A stretch of 64,000 nucleotides of DNA from Oxytricha trifallax (GCA_000711775.1 ARYC01001087.1:35687-99686); one strand, 5' to 3'. Positions 1 to 12,878 are shown, counted from the first letter of the stretch. Numbers and translations are program-made. The notes: generated by a model from the sequence alone, not told the origin.

Positions 1-175
1 CCGAATATGATGGCTAAACAAGCAATTCAATAAGTCTATATTGTACTAATGTTATAGAACACTGGTCTTATATTTTTTTAAAAGCTGTTTTCTCGTAATC
101 ATAAACATTGATTTATTTTGAATAAGTGATAGAATCTTTCGTCAAGCTGGAGAAAATTTCTTCTAAGTATTTTGA

Positions 176-790
176 GTAGTTAGATTGAAAAAAACGCAAT
201 TAATTGGACAAGTTGGTGTGTAATATTATTGTGAAAGTGCGAAGTTTATGAGAGTTTTAGTTGCTCAAGTTGAGAATTATCTTAAAGAAGTTAGCGGACA
301 CGAAGTTCAAAAGATAAGTGTTATTTAGTAGATCATCTCCATCAAGTTTGCAAAGATTTTATCTACTTTTGTTACAAAAATTTAGCATTTTTATTTATCC
401 ATAAATCTCGCATGTATTCTTTATTTTAGAGTGAATTTTAGGGAAATTGTTATTAACATTGAAATTTGCGCTGTATAATATTTGTGTCTTTAAATTAAAA
501 GGAAATATTTTAGAAAATCTTTTACTCAATTCATAAGTGACAAAGAATTAAAGTGTTTCGTTGTTAGGAATCTATTTTCAACTTGAAGTTTTGCAATATA
601 TCTTCAGGATATCTTCGTCTGGACTAATACTAACTAGAGTGGAACTAACAATCTAAATAAAAAAAGTGCAAATTTTCTTAATGACAGCGAAGTTAGAGAT
701 TTCCTCCATGAGTAATCATGAAGTTATTAATATAACCTGGAAGTCGAATGAAATTATCAAACCAGTCTGGAAATTAGACTTAACTAAATT
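176..790 (+). pseudogene. Candidate decayed coding track, unrecognised
   Basis: With TAA/TAG as Gln, 176-586 is open to a TGA at 584-586 and encodes a stretch with many charged residues and Val/Ala (for example VAQVENYLKEVSGHEVQK near 260-310). A second coding-like piece in another frame follows at about 640-780, with in-frame TGAs. It lies on the same strand as the helicase remnant downstream and could be the 5' part of that gene. No domain was recognised. Open length alone is weak evidence here, so this is only a candidate. Confidence 0.25.
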
Positions 791-2040
791 TTTTTTCAAT
801 TCTTAGTAAATATAGTCATCATCCAAGAAATGCTGGGTATAGTCTTGATATTCCAAATTTTTTCAATTTTTAGATTAAGTATTTTGAAAGCTTAAAGTTA
901 ATTAGATCATTGTATATATCTACTAAATTAAGTTTAACACTCTTTACAATGAATACCCACGATAGAATATTTCTTATCAATGCTGTAACTTAAGATTTTT
1001 GTTAAAAGATAAATTAATTGGAAAGTTGGGAAAATAAATAAATTAACTCGCTGAATGTTTTTCTAATTAGAGTAAAAAAAAATATATAAATAAAATAATA
1101 AAATAATGTAAATTTAAATAAAAGGAAGTTACCTAAATAGGGATATAATTTGATCTTTTTTAATTATTGAAAACTACTTATTCTAATTATTAGTTTTACA
1201 TTTATATTTTCACAATTCCCCATTTTGAATGTATTTATCATTAAAATTTTTTTTATATATTTATTAATTAATTTCCTATCATGAATTAGTACGAATGTCA
1301 CACTTTGATTCATACGCTTTATCCAAATTAAAAGCATCGCGTTACCACTCAACTTTAATGAAGCAAATCATCAATAAACAAGGACATATAAGATGAAATC
1401 TAACAAATTACAATGCGGTTGATAGTTCGTTTGATAGAACTAAATTCACTTTCTTCTCTGTATACTAACATTTTTATCCAGAAATATTCAAGATATTCCA
1501 ATAGTTTCCAGCCAAGAAGGGTTTAATGAAAAAGAAGCTAAGGTAATTATCATAATTAAAATTATTCTTCTATAAAGTGATTTCATCATTTCATCTCAAC
1601 AATTAAATGGTCAACAAACATAAAAAAAGATCTGATTAACTTGATATAAATAAAGTGAACTAAATTGAACCTTTAAAAATGCTGCATGAGATAATAGAAA
1701 AATAATTTTAAAGGTAAAATTTTCTCACGATAAATTTAAAACTCCCGCTTATAATCTTAACAGTGTAGAGATTCTATGTTGCCCCTTAATCTGAAGTTCT
1801 ATAAACTCAATTATTTAGAGTAAATATTTTAATAGGAGAAAATTTTTTGGATGTTTGAGCTCAGGTATCTATACTTTATCTCGTTTATAATATTCAATCA
1901 ATAAATAAGTTAATTTGGTAGGATTTCAAAAATCTGCGAATATAAATTGCTAAGTCTATAATTATGAAACTCAAAGAATCATGTAATTAATGTAGGGAAC
2001 TTGCTAAGATTTCAAGCATTTAATTTTTTAATAGATTATT

Positions 2041-2745
2041 TTAGCATTAAGTTTGCCGATTGCACTTGGGAAAATATATATTCAGGAACTATTTGCATGT
2101 TATTAAGTTCAACAAGGCAAGATTGTACTTATTACAGCTCCTGAAAAATTCTTAAATCAAAATATAAGATATTCATACACCACTCTTGGTATTTAGCTTT
2201 AGAAGAGTGTTAAAGTAAATTAAAAAAATAAGATGCATTAAGTGTTTTTATCATTCATGAATTCGATTAAATTGCGAGAAATTATCCTTTTCTAAACTAT
2301 GGTTTTAGAATATGTGGAATGTTGGCTTTAGGATTGTGCAAATCACACATATATATCGCAACTTGTGATTTAGAAATTGAGAGAGTTCTCATGTGTGTGA
2401 ATCACCCAATATTCTAAAGCTCATTAATTAATACGAATTTTAACATAATTTATTCAAGATTATGGAGGAGATGTAATTATAAGCACAATAATGTACGATA
2501 GACTCGCAAAACTATAGAGTGAATTTCACAAATACTACCTCACAAGTTAATAATAATATTTCTGTTCGATAATGAGAAGTTAGTTGCTAAATATAAGACC
2601 ACAAATAAGAATCAAGTCAAGGTTAGAATTAGAATCTATAATTTAATTTTGGTGGAATTTAAATCATGGAAGAAATTTGATTTTATTTCTCATCAGTGAT
2701 AAATGCTATAGTTATAGAACTGATGCTTAAGTACTTATTATATGA
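2041..2745 (+). pseudogene. Decayed DExH (SF2) helicase, FANCM/Hef/Dicer-like
   Basis: Three overlapping frame segments (2041-2195, 2184-2522, 2464-2745) read in order like the first helicase domain of the FANCM/Hef/Dicer branch, whose members are ATP-dependent DNA or RNA translocases. Segment 1 has SLPIALGK, resembling motif I LPTGLGKT, then LITAPEKFLNQ, resembling motif Ia LAPTKPLVxQ, at family-like spacing. Segment 2 has FIIHEFDQIARNYPFLNY, matching motif II with its follow-on (DEAHxAxGNYxY), then IYIATCDLE, matching motif III (ALSATPGS). The key residues are degraded: GKT is GKI, DEAH is HEFD, SAT is IAT. The frame also shifts between segments, so this is a broken copy. Reading needs TAA/TAG as Gln. 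RecQ was considered, but motif I to Ia spacing fits FANCM/Hef better. The family call is a by-eye alignment. Confidence 0.45.
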
Positions 2746-2881
2746 GTCATCGAATCATAGAGTCAATATCTATAGATACATGAGCTTAAGGAGTAGGGAG
2801 TAATTAAGTAAAAATATATTTTCCAATATCTACCTTTCCAAAGTAATTAGTTTTGCTTAAGATGAAGTAGATATCAATTGA

Positions 2882-3109
2882 TATTCTCGACAAACTCGAA
2901 TAACTTGTATCTATATTCTAATAAAAATAGATTAAGGCAAAGTGATAAGTGAAGTGGTTTCAGATGCTTAAAAAAACAGAGTATTGTAGAAAAGATTGAT
3001 GATTAAAATCGATTGGAGCAGAGCCAGCATACCAAAAGTTATAGTGTAACAAGTAAGATTTAACTCGGATGATAACAATTAAATATTCTAAAATTAAATT
3101 ATTCTTTGA
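2882..3109 (+). pseudogene. Candidate 3' continuation of the helicase track
   Basis: This frame is open from just after a TGA at 2879-2881 to a TGA at 3107-3109. Codons starting with G are over-represented relative to the other positions, and the peptide is rich in Val, Asp and Lys (for example GKVISEVVSDAQKNRVLQKR). It is on the same strand and about 140 bp downstream of the helicase remnant, so it may be its C-terminal part. No domain was recognised. Confidence 0.3.
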
Positions 3110-5644
3110 AATTTCAGTAATTGAATGTCTATTTAATAAATTTAACATGTTATTTACATAATATAGTTTTAATAGATATATATATATTTTGCTTCAAAGA
3201 TTTTTGTATTTTCTATTCTTTGTTTTTAATATAAAAAATCAATTGATCCTAATTTTATATTATAATTGACTTTTTAATTAGATATTTTTAATAAAATTTC
3301 TTTTTTTCTTTTGATTTAATATCTATTAGCATATGAATGACTTCAAATTTTCTTGCTTATATATTAAAGCACGATAAGTTTGACTATTTTATATAAACTA
3401 ATGATGAAGTTGAGGAAATTGTGTCCTTAAGTGGCGAATAAAAGTAAAAGAAATATTTATTTTACAATTTGTCATAACAATTTAAATCTATTTTTCACAT
3501 ATAATCTCAATATTAACTACTATACTAAATATGACATGTTAATTAATATGGTTTGGGTTCATGTTTAAAGAAAATATTGGTTTTATTTATAAATCGCCTG
3601 TTCTAATAAATTCTGTTAATTAAATATAAAAAAATCTATATAAAAATATTATTAGTCATTACAACAGTTTCTTTTATCATTCCGAATGTGCTTATGGTCA
3701 TGGAAGAACGATTTGTGAAGAAACTAATTTACTACTAAGTAACATGGCAATAATTAATTAAATGATGTTGAATTTATAACAATTAATAATAACTCCCCAA
3801 TAGTAATTCAAATAATGAGAATAAGATTGGTTATAGATAGAATTCATTAATTTTCAAACTTATTTATCACATACAAACTTATAAACATCCAATCTTACTA
3901 TAATATTTGTTAGGTATTATAATTTAAATAATTTTTTTTGCCTAGATTTAAATATATACCACTATAAAATGATTAAATATCAATAAGTCTCCACATCTAA
4001 ACTGATATATTATAATTAAAATTCTCAAGATTATTTGAAGTTTTTTTGAGAAAATAAGTCCTAAGAGATTTATCTTAAATAACTTTATTATCAGTAATTT
4101 ATACAAAAATCTTTTTGAAACTTAAATACATCCTTTGAATTCTTTAAAGTAATTTGTTTAAGGACTCAACAATACAATAACTCCGATGAATTAATTTTAA
4201 GTTAGCCACAGTTACCAGTCATTGAATATTTCTGGGGTTTAACACTTGGGTATTTACTCAAATCGTTTTGTCGCATCTCATCAACAGTGTCCTTAGAGCA
4301 AAAGAGCTTTATCTTTTCCTGTTGGTAAGTTTTCAACCGTTAAAACCTAATTTTATTTTATTATTTATTACGGTAATCTTCAAGTATCTAACTCAAGAAA
4401 TTAATCATTCATTATTTGCAGCAGTAATAACACCAATAAAATTGAAAATTATTATAAAATATAAATAATAAATATCGTAATATAATAGTTTATATATAGT
4501 ACTGCGTGTTTAAGTATTTATATTTTTGAAATGCCATTTTCACATAATTTTATACCACATATAACTAAAAATTAAAAAACAAGAAATAACACCTAATCTA
4601 TTCAGAGAAAAATTTTCTATTTTGGTAATATCATAAAGACAACAATAAAATATTAGGGTTGTAGATAATTTAAGTAAAATTAGAAATACAAATTTTTAAT
4701 AAATATATCTAGAGTAATATAAAAAATAAGAATACGATCACACAGAAGTTTTTGGGTTCCCCGATCTTATAAACTGATAGCATTTAAGTTACTCATTCTT
4801 TTGATAATGCAATCTAATAATAAATATCTCTACATATAGCAGGTGATTGCAGGTTTTGTGCTTTGCTTGATTTTTTGTCTTTCTTTTTATTTAGTTAATT
4901 TATTTCGTTTATGATTCCTTCATCTATTCCATTATAATTACTCTTTAGTATACGTATTCCCTAATCTTAGTAACATTTATTTGAGTACAAGTTCTTGGTA
5001 ATGAAAGATTATAATTTCTCTTCTCTAATTATTTAAAAGTTCTACATTAAAATTTATCTTTTCTATTTGCAATGGTGCCTACTAAAGATTAGCATAATTT
5101 TATGAGTTCAATTAAAAAGTTAAAACATCTTGGGGTTAATCGTATCAGTTATAAAAATAAGAATATATTATCCTAAACTTATTATTCGATAGTCCCAAAA
5201 TAAATATAATTGATTATCATTTCTTGATAGACTAATAATGAAAAATTTTGAGAGTTATTAAAATTCATTTATGAATTAAGTATGCTAGTCTGAATATTTT
5301 TAAGTAATTTAGCAGCCTTTACTGGTTTTTTTTTATAAAAAACAAACGTCCATACTTACTGATATCATAAATCTGGAGAGGTAAACCCTCCTCCGTTATC
5401 GACAGCAATAAGCCAAATAAGGATTTATAATTCAGATTTTCTTGTAGCATCAGATTTATAGTACTATAATCGATAAATTAAAACCATTCGTGAGCCCATA
5501 AATTTTAAACCCCGTTATTATTTTATGCTATCTATTCATTACCCTCATTTAAACCTTGCTTAAAAGATGTCACTTTTAATTATAAAATTTATTTAAAATA
5601 TAAGAATATTTAATGTTAAAGTATCACTAAAAATGAACCTCCTC
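3110..5644. other. AT-rich stretch, no convincing gene
   Basis: Mostly A+T-rich DNA with short runs of A or T. Weak coding-like pieces were seen at about 4150-4330 (plus), 4730-4920 (minus), 5050-5330 and 5365-5570 (plus). None has a recognisable domain or a clear codon bias. No inverted-repeat element was seen. Confidence 0.5.
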
Positions 5645-6001
5645 ATGAAAAAAGTTTGTGGCATGTATTAAATTTGTTCTTAAGTTATAACTGGTGATAG
5701 TAACACACTTGAAATTATTCAAATGAAATAGAAGGAATTGGATTGTCGTTAACTTATTACCGATGATTTATTCACAAAAAAAACTCTTTTGTAAACAAAC
5801 TCCAAGGAGAGTATAGAGGCTGTGAGCAATAGCGCACCATTGAAAAAAAGTAAAGCAAAAATAATTAATTATAGAAATGGCAAATATGCCCTTGCGATGT
5901 AAATAATACTAATAATTCATTTTAAACTTGGATATAAGAACTAAAGGGTTTCGAATAATCTAAATTAATTTCGAAGTGCTTGTTTGAAAATCTGGAAATG
6001 A
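5645..6001 (+). CDS. Candidate small protein, 118 aa, unrecognised
   Basis: ATG at 5645 to TGA at 5999-6001, intact when TAA and TAG are read as Gln (seven or more such codons). The peptide mixes Asp, Glu, Ser, Thr and Ala with a lysine-rich middle (SAPLKKSKAKIINYRNGKY around residues 62-80), unlike the Ile/Phe/Asn-only translations of surrounding DNA. No signal peptide, membrane segment or family was recognised. The upstream coding-like fragments at 5.05-5.57 kb are on the same strand and may belong with it. G-bias by codon position is only slight, and an open frame of this length is expected by chance. Confidence 0.3.
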
Positions 6002-7066
6002 TGATGAAAATCTCATTGAAAATAATGAGACTAGCATGAATTTAGCTTTAAATTAGCATAATAAATTTTGATTGATTGAGTTTGATTAAGAAATTAATTG
6101 ATGTTTGAGGATTGATTGTTTAAAGTTTATTTGTTATATTAAATCCAAATTTTAATTTAATATCTTGTCAATCAAAAATTAAGGAAATTTATTCCATTAT
6201 TTTTAACAACATTCTTTGTTTATTGAATAAATTTAACAGATATAAGATCCATGACAAGAGTTATAATAATTTTAAATAGTAAGCTAATTAAAATTACTAA
6301 TACATTAGATCTATTTTATCGATTATAAATTAATTATTTCATATTTTTAAAAGATTATTTTTATTTAATTATTGATAGGCAATCAGAAAAATCTTATCAA
6401 AATTTTCTAGAAAGTCTTGCATTTTTAAATGTTCTTTAATTTAATATACTTTTAAATTTGTTAATTTTTTTTAATTAATTTATGATTTTATTGCATATTT
6501 TTATTCGTTATAAATGCTCGAGAAAATACCAGTTCATATGAAGCAAAATGATAGATTTAATTTTGTTTTTTAATTTTAAGAAATTAAATTATGCTATTGT
6601 TTAAGCCATAGTTTAAAAAAAATTATTCAAAAATTTACAATCTGTTAGAATATAATTCATGCATAATTAGTAATTTATAAAACTTTTTGCCAAATAAATA
6701 ATTATTTATTCATTCACATAATGCTTAAAATAACCATATTATACCTATAGTTAATTACCTATAACGATATTGAAATTTATTCTTTTTATTTATGAAGCTA
6801 ATTAATTTAAATGATTCAATTAAAATTAAAAGGAATAATTATAATTAAATATTTATCAGATTTAATGCCAGATTTAATTTTAAATAAAGAATAATATGAT
6901 TAAAAGTGAGTTATTATTAAGTTATTTTTACTTTATTAATTACTTCTTAATGCTATTGTAAAAAATAATATTACCAAGTCTATATGGGGTTTTTCATATA
7001 GCTATTAATTTATCTGATTACAGTCTTTATTGATCAGCTTAATCATCTCTAGATAAATATATTTTC
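6002..7066. other. AT-rich stretch, nothing seen
   Basis: Very A+T-rich, with long runs of ATT/TAA words. I see no gene, no inverted-repeat ends and no repeat family in it. Confidence 0.5.
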
Positions 7067-7634
7067 TCATGCTTTGTGAGATGTCTTTCCCCTGCTTTGT
7101 TTTTCTAAATCAATTGAGTCTCCCTATCGATATGCTAATAACTTAAAGAATAATGTTGACCGACGCTTATTAAATGTTTAGAAAGTTAAATACTATGAAT
7201 CTTAACCTTTTTGGCTGATAGATTTAGACAGAGTCTAAGAAAACTCATTCCTCATGGGAATAAGTAAGTTGTATGCATTAAATATATTTTTTTAAAAATG
7301 TTTTTTTTGTGCAAAATCATTTGGTATAAAACAACTCTATCTAGTAATCCATAACTTAACAAGATGAAACCAATCGCATTAGTCAGGGAAGAAATTCAAT
7401 AAAGATTATTTTCTTCGAATTTTAATTAAATTTTCCACAACAAGATCTTCTATTTGAGGAACAGCTGCCACGATGACATCTTTGTCTTTTGAGGTGCTAC
7501 TAATATTTACTTAAAATTCTTATTTCTTAGAAAATAAGCTTTCAAGCATATTAGATAAGCCAGGTAGGCATATAATTGACACATTAAGATTAGAATTTGT
7601 GGAGTTCCTCCTTGTTTCACACTTTGTTTTTCCG
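7067..7634 (-). CDS. Candidate exon, about 188 aa, unrecognised
   Basis: On the minus strand an open frame runs from a possible 3' splice site (TTTTATTTTAG, ending at 7635) to TGA at 7069-7067; an internal ATG at 7549 would give 160 aa. TAA/TAG are Gln. The first half has a clear codon bias: about 15 of 48 codons after the ATG start with G, with few G at positions two and three, and it reads KDKDVIVAAVPQIEDLVVE. The second half is Phe/Lys-rich with weaker bias. No domain was recognised. It might be an exon of a germline gene or a macronuclear-destined segment. The opposite strand also has a 153-codon open frame (7473-7934), which I take as a shadow. Confidence 0.4.
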
Positions 7635-7639
7635 CTAAA

Positions 7640-9179
7640 ATAAAAAGCCAAAGAAAGTCTTAGAATTTCTTCTATTTCTTTTAAACTTTATGCTTTATTT
7701 TTTAAAAAATTGAAAAATTAGTTCATTGTCTATTTAGAGCTAATGCGTTTCAACTTTTTGTGTTTTATATTTATTAAATGCGATAAAAATTACTGTATTA
7801 TTAATAATGATGACACGCATATTAATTATAAATAATAATTATATTTCAAAATTTATTATGCTTACTCTATGAATAAATTCTTTATAGAATATTTCATTAA
7901 TAATAAAATATAATTGTAATAGATGTAAGCATGATGAACTGAAAGTATGTTTTCATAGTAAAACAGTTATATTAGACATTTTTCTAAACTAATTAATTAC
8001 ACGATAATTCTTAGGATTTAAGAAATCAACCAAAAAAATCAAGGAATTTTAGATTCAACACAACAGTGAATAAGTCCATGCATTAAGGGTGAAATAATTT
8101 TTAAAAAATGTTTTCAACTTAGAAGCTTAGTTAGTTGCTTTAATCTAAAGTATGAATTTCTCTATCTTAATTCACAGCCAAAAAATCAAAGGACCCAAAA
8201 TTTTATCCATTCTATCTTAGATATAATTTTATAGAGTGTTAATTTTATTGAAAACAAGGCTTTATAAATGAGGCATTTGCTAAACTAGAAAAGTAATATG
8301 ATAAAAAAAACTTAAAAAAACTAGTTGAGTATTGCTTAAATCCTTGGTAAAGCAGTCTAAACTTTATTGACATTTCAACCATGATCCATCAATCTAATGA
8401 TCATAGCTTGCTACAACGGAGTATAATATAGAGTAGGACTATATTTAATAAAAAATTTATGAAAAATTAATTGTATATTAATTAAACATTTTTTTAATAT
8501 TTAATTGGATCTCTTTGGAGACTCTAAAGATATTTAATATTTTCTAAAAAAGGTAGCAATATCTATTAATTAATCATTGAGATAATTAAAGTCAAGAATG
8601 ATTTTTTTAAAATAATTAAAGTTTGTAAAAGCTTATTTTTGATAGCGATGTGTATAATCTCCAATAAGCAAAATAAAAGGTAATTATAGCTTTGAAAAAA
8701 TCTAAGGAAATGAAAATAGTATTTGAGGAAATCTATTTTTATGGCAATTTCTAAAGAAATGAAAAATATTTGGAAACATAAATGAGGTTTAAATTGCGCA
8801 AGCAAACTTTTAGATAGGTGATAAAAATAATTACTATTTAGTAATAAATAGGTGACTTTCATTAGTGGCAAAGCTTTTTCATAGGATTTAATTTTAAAAA
8901 GACAAATTGTAGCATTTTTGTTTGTTAGAATGCTCTTCTAGAAAATATCATTATAAAAAATATGAAAATTCTAAATAGTTTAGTGATAATTATTATTGCA
9001 GGGACTTAAAATTTTAGCTGCATTTAAATAATATATTAAAGAAGATTTCTTTTGAAATTATTGCTTCTCTTATCAGTATTTGTTTAGAATTCTTCTAAGT
9101 ATTTATAGGAAAAACAATTGTAATAAAATTTAAGCATTTATACTAAGTTTGTTCAATTTACTCAATTAGAAAAATTTAA
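7640..9179. other. AT-rich stretch with one weak coding-like piece
   Basis: Mostly A+T-rich. One plus-strand open frame at 8020-8271 has a somewhat coding-like composition (Lys, Gln, Val, His) and ends at TGA 8269-8271, but nothing in it is recognisable. The remainder shows no gene or repeat structure. Confidence 0.45.
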
Positions 9180-10233
9180 ATGAGCAACTCAGAAGAACAT
9201 GCTAGACAATGTCATATATCATAGAAGCAGATATAAAAGTAATTATATAACTATTTAACAATCATTCACTAAATTAATATCCCTACCAATTTGTTATAAC
9301 ACGAGAAGAAATAGGCATTTGCAAATCTCAAATAGTATAAATTAATTAATGATCAAATTTCCATATTTGGTTAAGTATGAGAGCTACTGTTTTATTGTTT
9401 TTATAGAGATAATAAAAGTAGTGAGAATATGATCAAAATTAATTTCTTACAAGAGCAACTCCCCCAACTTTGCTTTGACTACGAAAGTTTTTGAAAGTAG
9501 AGACATTAATGCACTACTCGGATGATCGATTTTAAGATTTACTTTTCATAAAGACCAATAGTGAATATAAATAAATTAGTACACAGGCTTCTCTTAAATG
9601 ATATCAAGATTAGAGGGCTAATTTATAAACTAAAAAAACAGGCGAATTAACCACATATTTAAAAATGCATCGTTGAAAAGAGATTCGTTATACTTTTAAT
9701 TAAAGATGGTCTACCTAATTTAAATAATAACTTCCTTAAAAATTTACACTAGTCTTTTATCATTCAAATCCTTAGAACTTCCCCCATTAAAAACAAGCGT
9801 AAATTTGATTTTGACTAATGAAAGTAATTTATAAAAAAGCTCAATTACTTTAAAATAATTGTATTTTCTTGAATCATTAATGATGCCGTTCATAAGAGTG
9901 ATAAATTTAATTTTGTTTCAAAAATAATATAAGATTTGGATAATTGATAAAAAATATATGTTTCAAAAAGCGAAGGAAGAAGAGAAAGTAGAGAAAGAGG
10001 ATGAAAATTAGGAGTAAGAAGCTGTGGAATTGGAAGAATCGTTCTATAGATCTTATAAACCAGTTACGCAAATGAAATAAGTTAATTTTACTTATTAACA
10101 ATTTATAGTTGAAAGAATATCAAACGCAATAATTTAAAATATGATTTAATTTCAAACTTTTCGGGAACTTTTCTTTCTGAGTCTGCTTTAAAATATATAC
10201 AAAAAATTACATGAAAAGAAAAATTTGTACTGA
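9180..10233 (+). pseudogene. Candidate decayed gene with Glu/Lys-rich segment
   Basis: ATG at 9180 opens a frame (MSNSEEHARQCHIS...) that stops at TGA 9378-9380, resumes in the same frame, meets TGA 9492-9494, and resumes again to TGA 9819-9821. A +1 shift then leads to a frame with ATG at 9958 encoding an acidic segment (KAKEEEKVEKEDENQEQEA) and ending at TGA 10231-10233. In the acidic segment TAG and TAA sit where Gln fits (ENQEQE), about 18 of 42 codons start with G and almost none have G at position two. No domain was identified. Either an old gene broken by two TGAs and one frameshift, or separate short pieces. Confidence 0.38.
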
Positions 10234-11179
10234 CCTCTGTAAGTTATCGCTTTCATGCATATTTTAATTGAAAGCTCTTGTAATTTAGTCAATTTGAGAT
10301 CAATTAATAATTTGTTTATATCATCTAATGCTTAAGAAGTCTTGCAAAATTTTATTAAATGTTAATTAAGATAACTTAACATACATAAAGTATATTTCTC
10401 ATTCAATCCTATACCAATCTCATATTGGATTAGAAATTTTTATAAATATTTGGATAAATAATTGATTTTTCATAAATAAGAGGGTTATAATATTTGAGGA
10501 ATTTTACTAACCCATTTTATTAAATTATAAAAAATAACGTAAAAAAAAAGATGTTAAGAAGATATTTATTATCTAGAATGGGAAAAACTTTTATCTCAAA
10601 TAAAACCAAACACAAACTCATACATTGTACGACAATTCTAAAATAAAAAGTTTAATTTAATAAACATAATTTACTAATTTATAGAAAATTGAGCAAACCA
10701 ATTTTGATAGATAAACACAACAGCTCATCGGAAACATGATTATTTAATTGAATGAAACTTGATTTAATATATTTAACTGAGCTTTCCGCTTACTTTATTT
10801 AAATAAATAATGTGATAATTATAGCCTATACATAAGAATCAGTAAAATATTCTCCAAATATCATTATTTATGTTCTAGAAATGCCATTTCAAGGAAAATT
10901 ATGAAAACTCAATCATATCATACTCAAACTAGAATAAGTATGAAAACAGTGTGTTTAATGATTAATATAAAATAAATTTAACATGTCACTGTTTAATACT
11001 AAAATCGAACCATCAATCTTAGTAGTGACGCAGACGTATTTGAGTGAATTGACGAGGCAAATTCCGTGAAGTCGCAGTCATGAAGTAGAAAACTCATAAA
11101 AAAACTACTTCGCTATTATTAGTATCCTCCTAAAATCAAGATGTTGCCAGTATAATCTGAAAAACATAGCTCGTAGAAT
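10234..11179. other. AT-rich stretch, no supported gene
   Basis: The frame of the preceding track stays open here between TGAs at 10495, 10690, 10705, 10753 and 10813, but codon-position bias disappears and other frames look equally protein-like. I do not call a gene. No repeat structure was seen. Confidence 0.4.
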
Positions 11180-11560
11180 TCAACTAGGATAACATGGTGA
11201 GGAGAAAAATGCTTACCGGTCCCACCTCTGGGAAACATAATCCCTGTCCTTTCACTGTGGTAGCTTCAGCACCCTAACCCGGTGTGGGAGAAAATTCCTT
11301 ATAGCTGGCTTCAATGGTTTTCATCTTCTCACTTTTTAAGGCAGAAATTACCTTAATCCTGCTTCCTATTACCTAGGAAGCTGAACTCAAGGCAGGCAAA
11401 CTCATCTAATCCCTAGGAAATCCTTGTGTCCAAGTCCTCTCGAGAAGTGTAGTAGCTGAAAGATTGAACCCCACCGACTTGTCCCTAATGCGTTGCACCC
11501 AGCAACCTAGGACTTAGTATATAGAAAGCTTTATTAGAAAGTCCTAAGTGAGATTGGTAC
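11180..11560. other. GC-richer coding-like island, strand uncertain
   Basis: About 380 bp near 45-48% GC in a 75-80% AT setting. Both strands have long frames with TAA/TAG as Gln: plus 11194 onward (MVRRKMLTGPTSGKHNP...) and minus about 11570 down to 11217 (…SRIKVISALKSEKMKTIEAS). The minus frame ends at a good GTAAGC donor at about 11216, with a possible acceptor TTTTAG near 11130. Codon bias does not separate the strands. The island is probably coding or recently acquired DNA, but the gene cannot be named. Confidence 0.3.
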
Positions 11561-11659
11561 ATCACCTAGAAATCAACTTTCTAATTTTTAATTTTGAAAA
11601 AAGTACCATTAAAATATATAAGTATATATGAAATTTATTTTAAAAATTTCATACGTTTA

Positions 11660-12870
11660 TGGACAAAATTATTGCCCACATTAATAAAAATAAAAAATTC
11701 AGTATTGGGTTTATAATGAATGATAAAATTGAGAAGTACATCGATATTAAGCTTTATTATGAGTCCATAGAAATTTTCAATAAGTGAAACAAAATTTAGT
11801 AGCCCATTTATATTATATGACAACAAAGTAAATAATTTTGAAGATGACACGGTGATGATAAAGTTAATATTAATATTGAAATTGGAAAAAAATTAAATTA
11901 TACAAGCTAATTTATAAAACTCAATTAACCAAAAATATAATACTTTCTAAGATGTAGCAAATTTTCATTTTAGTTTTCTTTAAATATTCATAAAAAAAAT
12001 AGCTAGAAAATAAAATTAGAAATTAATTAAAAGGATTTGTATGATTTATGTAGAAGTCCAAAAAAATGATTAGTTAACGGTTAAAAATAATTTATTATAT
12101 TATGGCTATTTATTAAATAAAGATTAAAAATAAAATGAGAGTATTATCCAAAAATGTAGAGATATTGATATTTAATATAGTAAGATTTATAAAATGACTT
12201 CGGGAATTAAATATTCATAATTCATATTACATCCCTTTTTTTTCAAAAATTCCTATAATAAACAAGTTTATGAATTCAACTAATAATAATCTCAAGAAAA
12301 CCAATATATACCCTAATTCGATCAAGGTATTACAACAGTAAATAAAAATAAAAAGCAAATCATTAAATAATCTCAGAGCAATCCATAAAATTTTTCAATA
12401 TATTTATCTCACATATGGCAATCCTAGATATATGGGCTTAGATATATAACATGCCTAACTTATATATGCTAGCAGGGTTTTTAACATAATTATAGTTGAC
12501 CCATCTTATGGGCCAGTTTCACTTAAAATGCTACTTACGTTTTTAAGCCATCATTACCATTATTTTTTGATTCAGATCTAATGAATATGGCTCTCAATAT
12601 ATTATTTAAACTGATAGCTCTATATAAACTATAGGCAATTAATTACAAGACTCAGCAGATCTGGTATTTCATAAATCACTGTAAGCACAATTAAGTAATT
12701 ATTTATATCATTCTGGATATTTGGACAAATTAGAATAAGTCAAAACAAAATTGAGATGTGGTGGATTCTGGTAATGAAATGTAAAAAGAAGATAAAAGCA
12801 ACCTAGTAAATTTCATCTCACATACGCTTTCAATCTCGCTGACCTCACTAATCATATTTTTAAGACGAAA
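11660..12870. other. AT-rich stretch, nothing seen
   Basis: No gene, splice-site pattern or inverted-repeat end was recognised before the start of the palindromic element at 12879. Confidence 0.45.
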
Positions 12871-12878
12871 ACTTATAT

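Noticed and set aside
1164..1352. Short standard-code open frames of 60-110 codons scattered over the window
   Set aside because: In this A+T-rich DNA they are common by chance, and the ciliate code of the TBE genes makes standard-code frames irrelevant. Only those overlapping supported features were kept.
4150..4330. IEYFWG-like motif suggesting the Glu region of a Tc1/TBE transposase
   Set aside because: No matching second-Asp motif (DNxxxH) lies upstream at the needed spacing, and only six residues resemble the family.
7473..7934. Plus-strand 153-codon frame with ATG and TGA
   Set aside because: Overlaps the minus-strand frame at 7067-7634, which has the clearer codon-position bias. Treated as a shadow.
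11200..11540. tRNA or other structured RNA in the GC-rich island (GGTTCAATC-like string on the minus strand)
   Set aside because: No acceptor, D or anticodon stems could be folded around it.
9180..11640. One continuous plus-strand protein of some 800 codons with UGA as tryptophan
   Set aside because: If no codon stops translation, every frame is open, so continuity proves nothing. Codon-position bias is lost after 10233, and TBE genes clearly stop at TGA.
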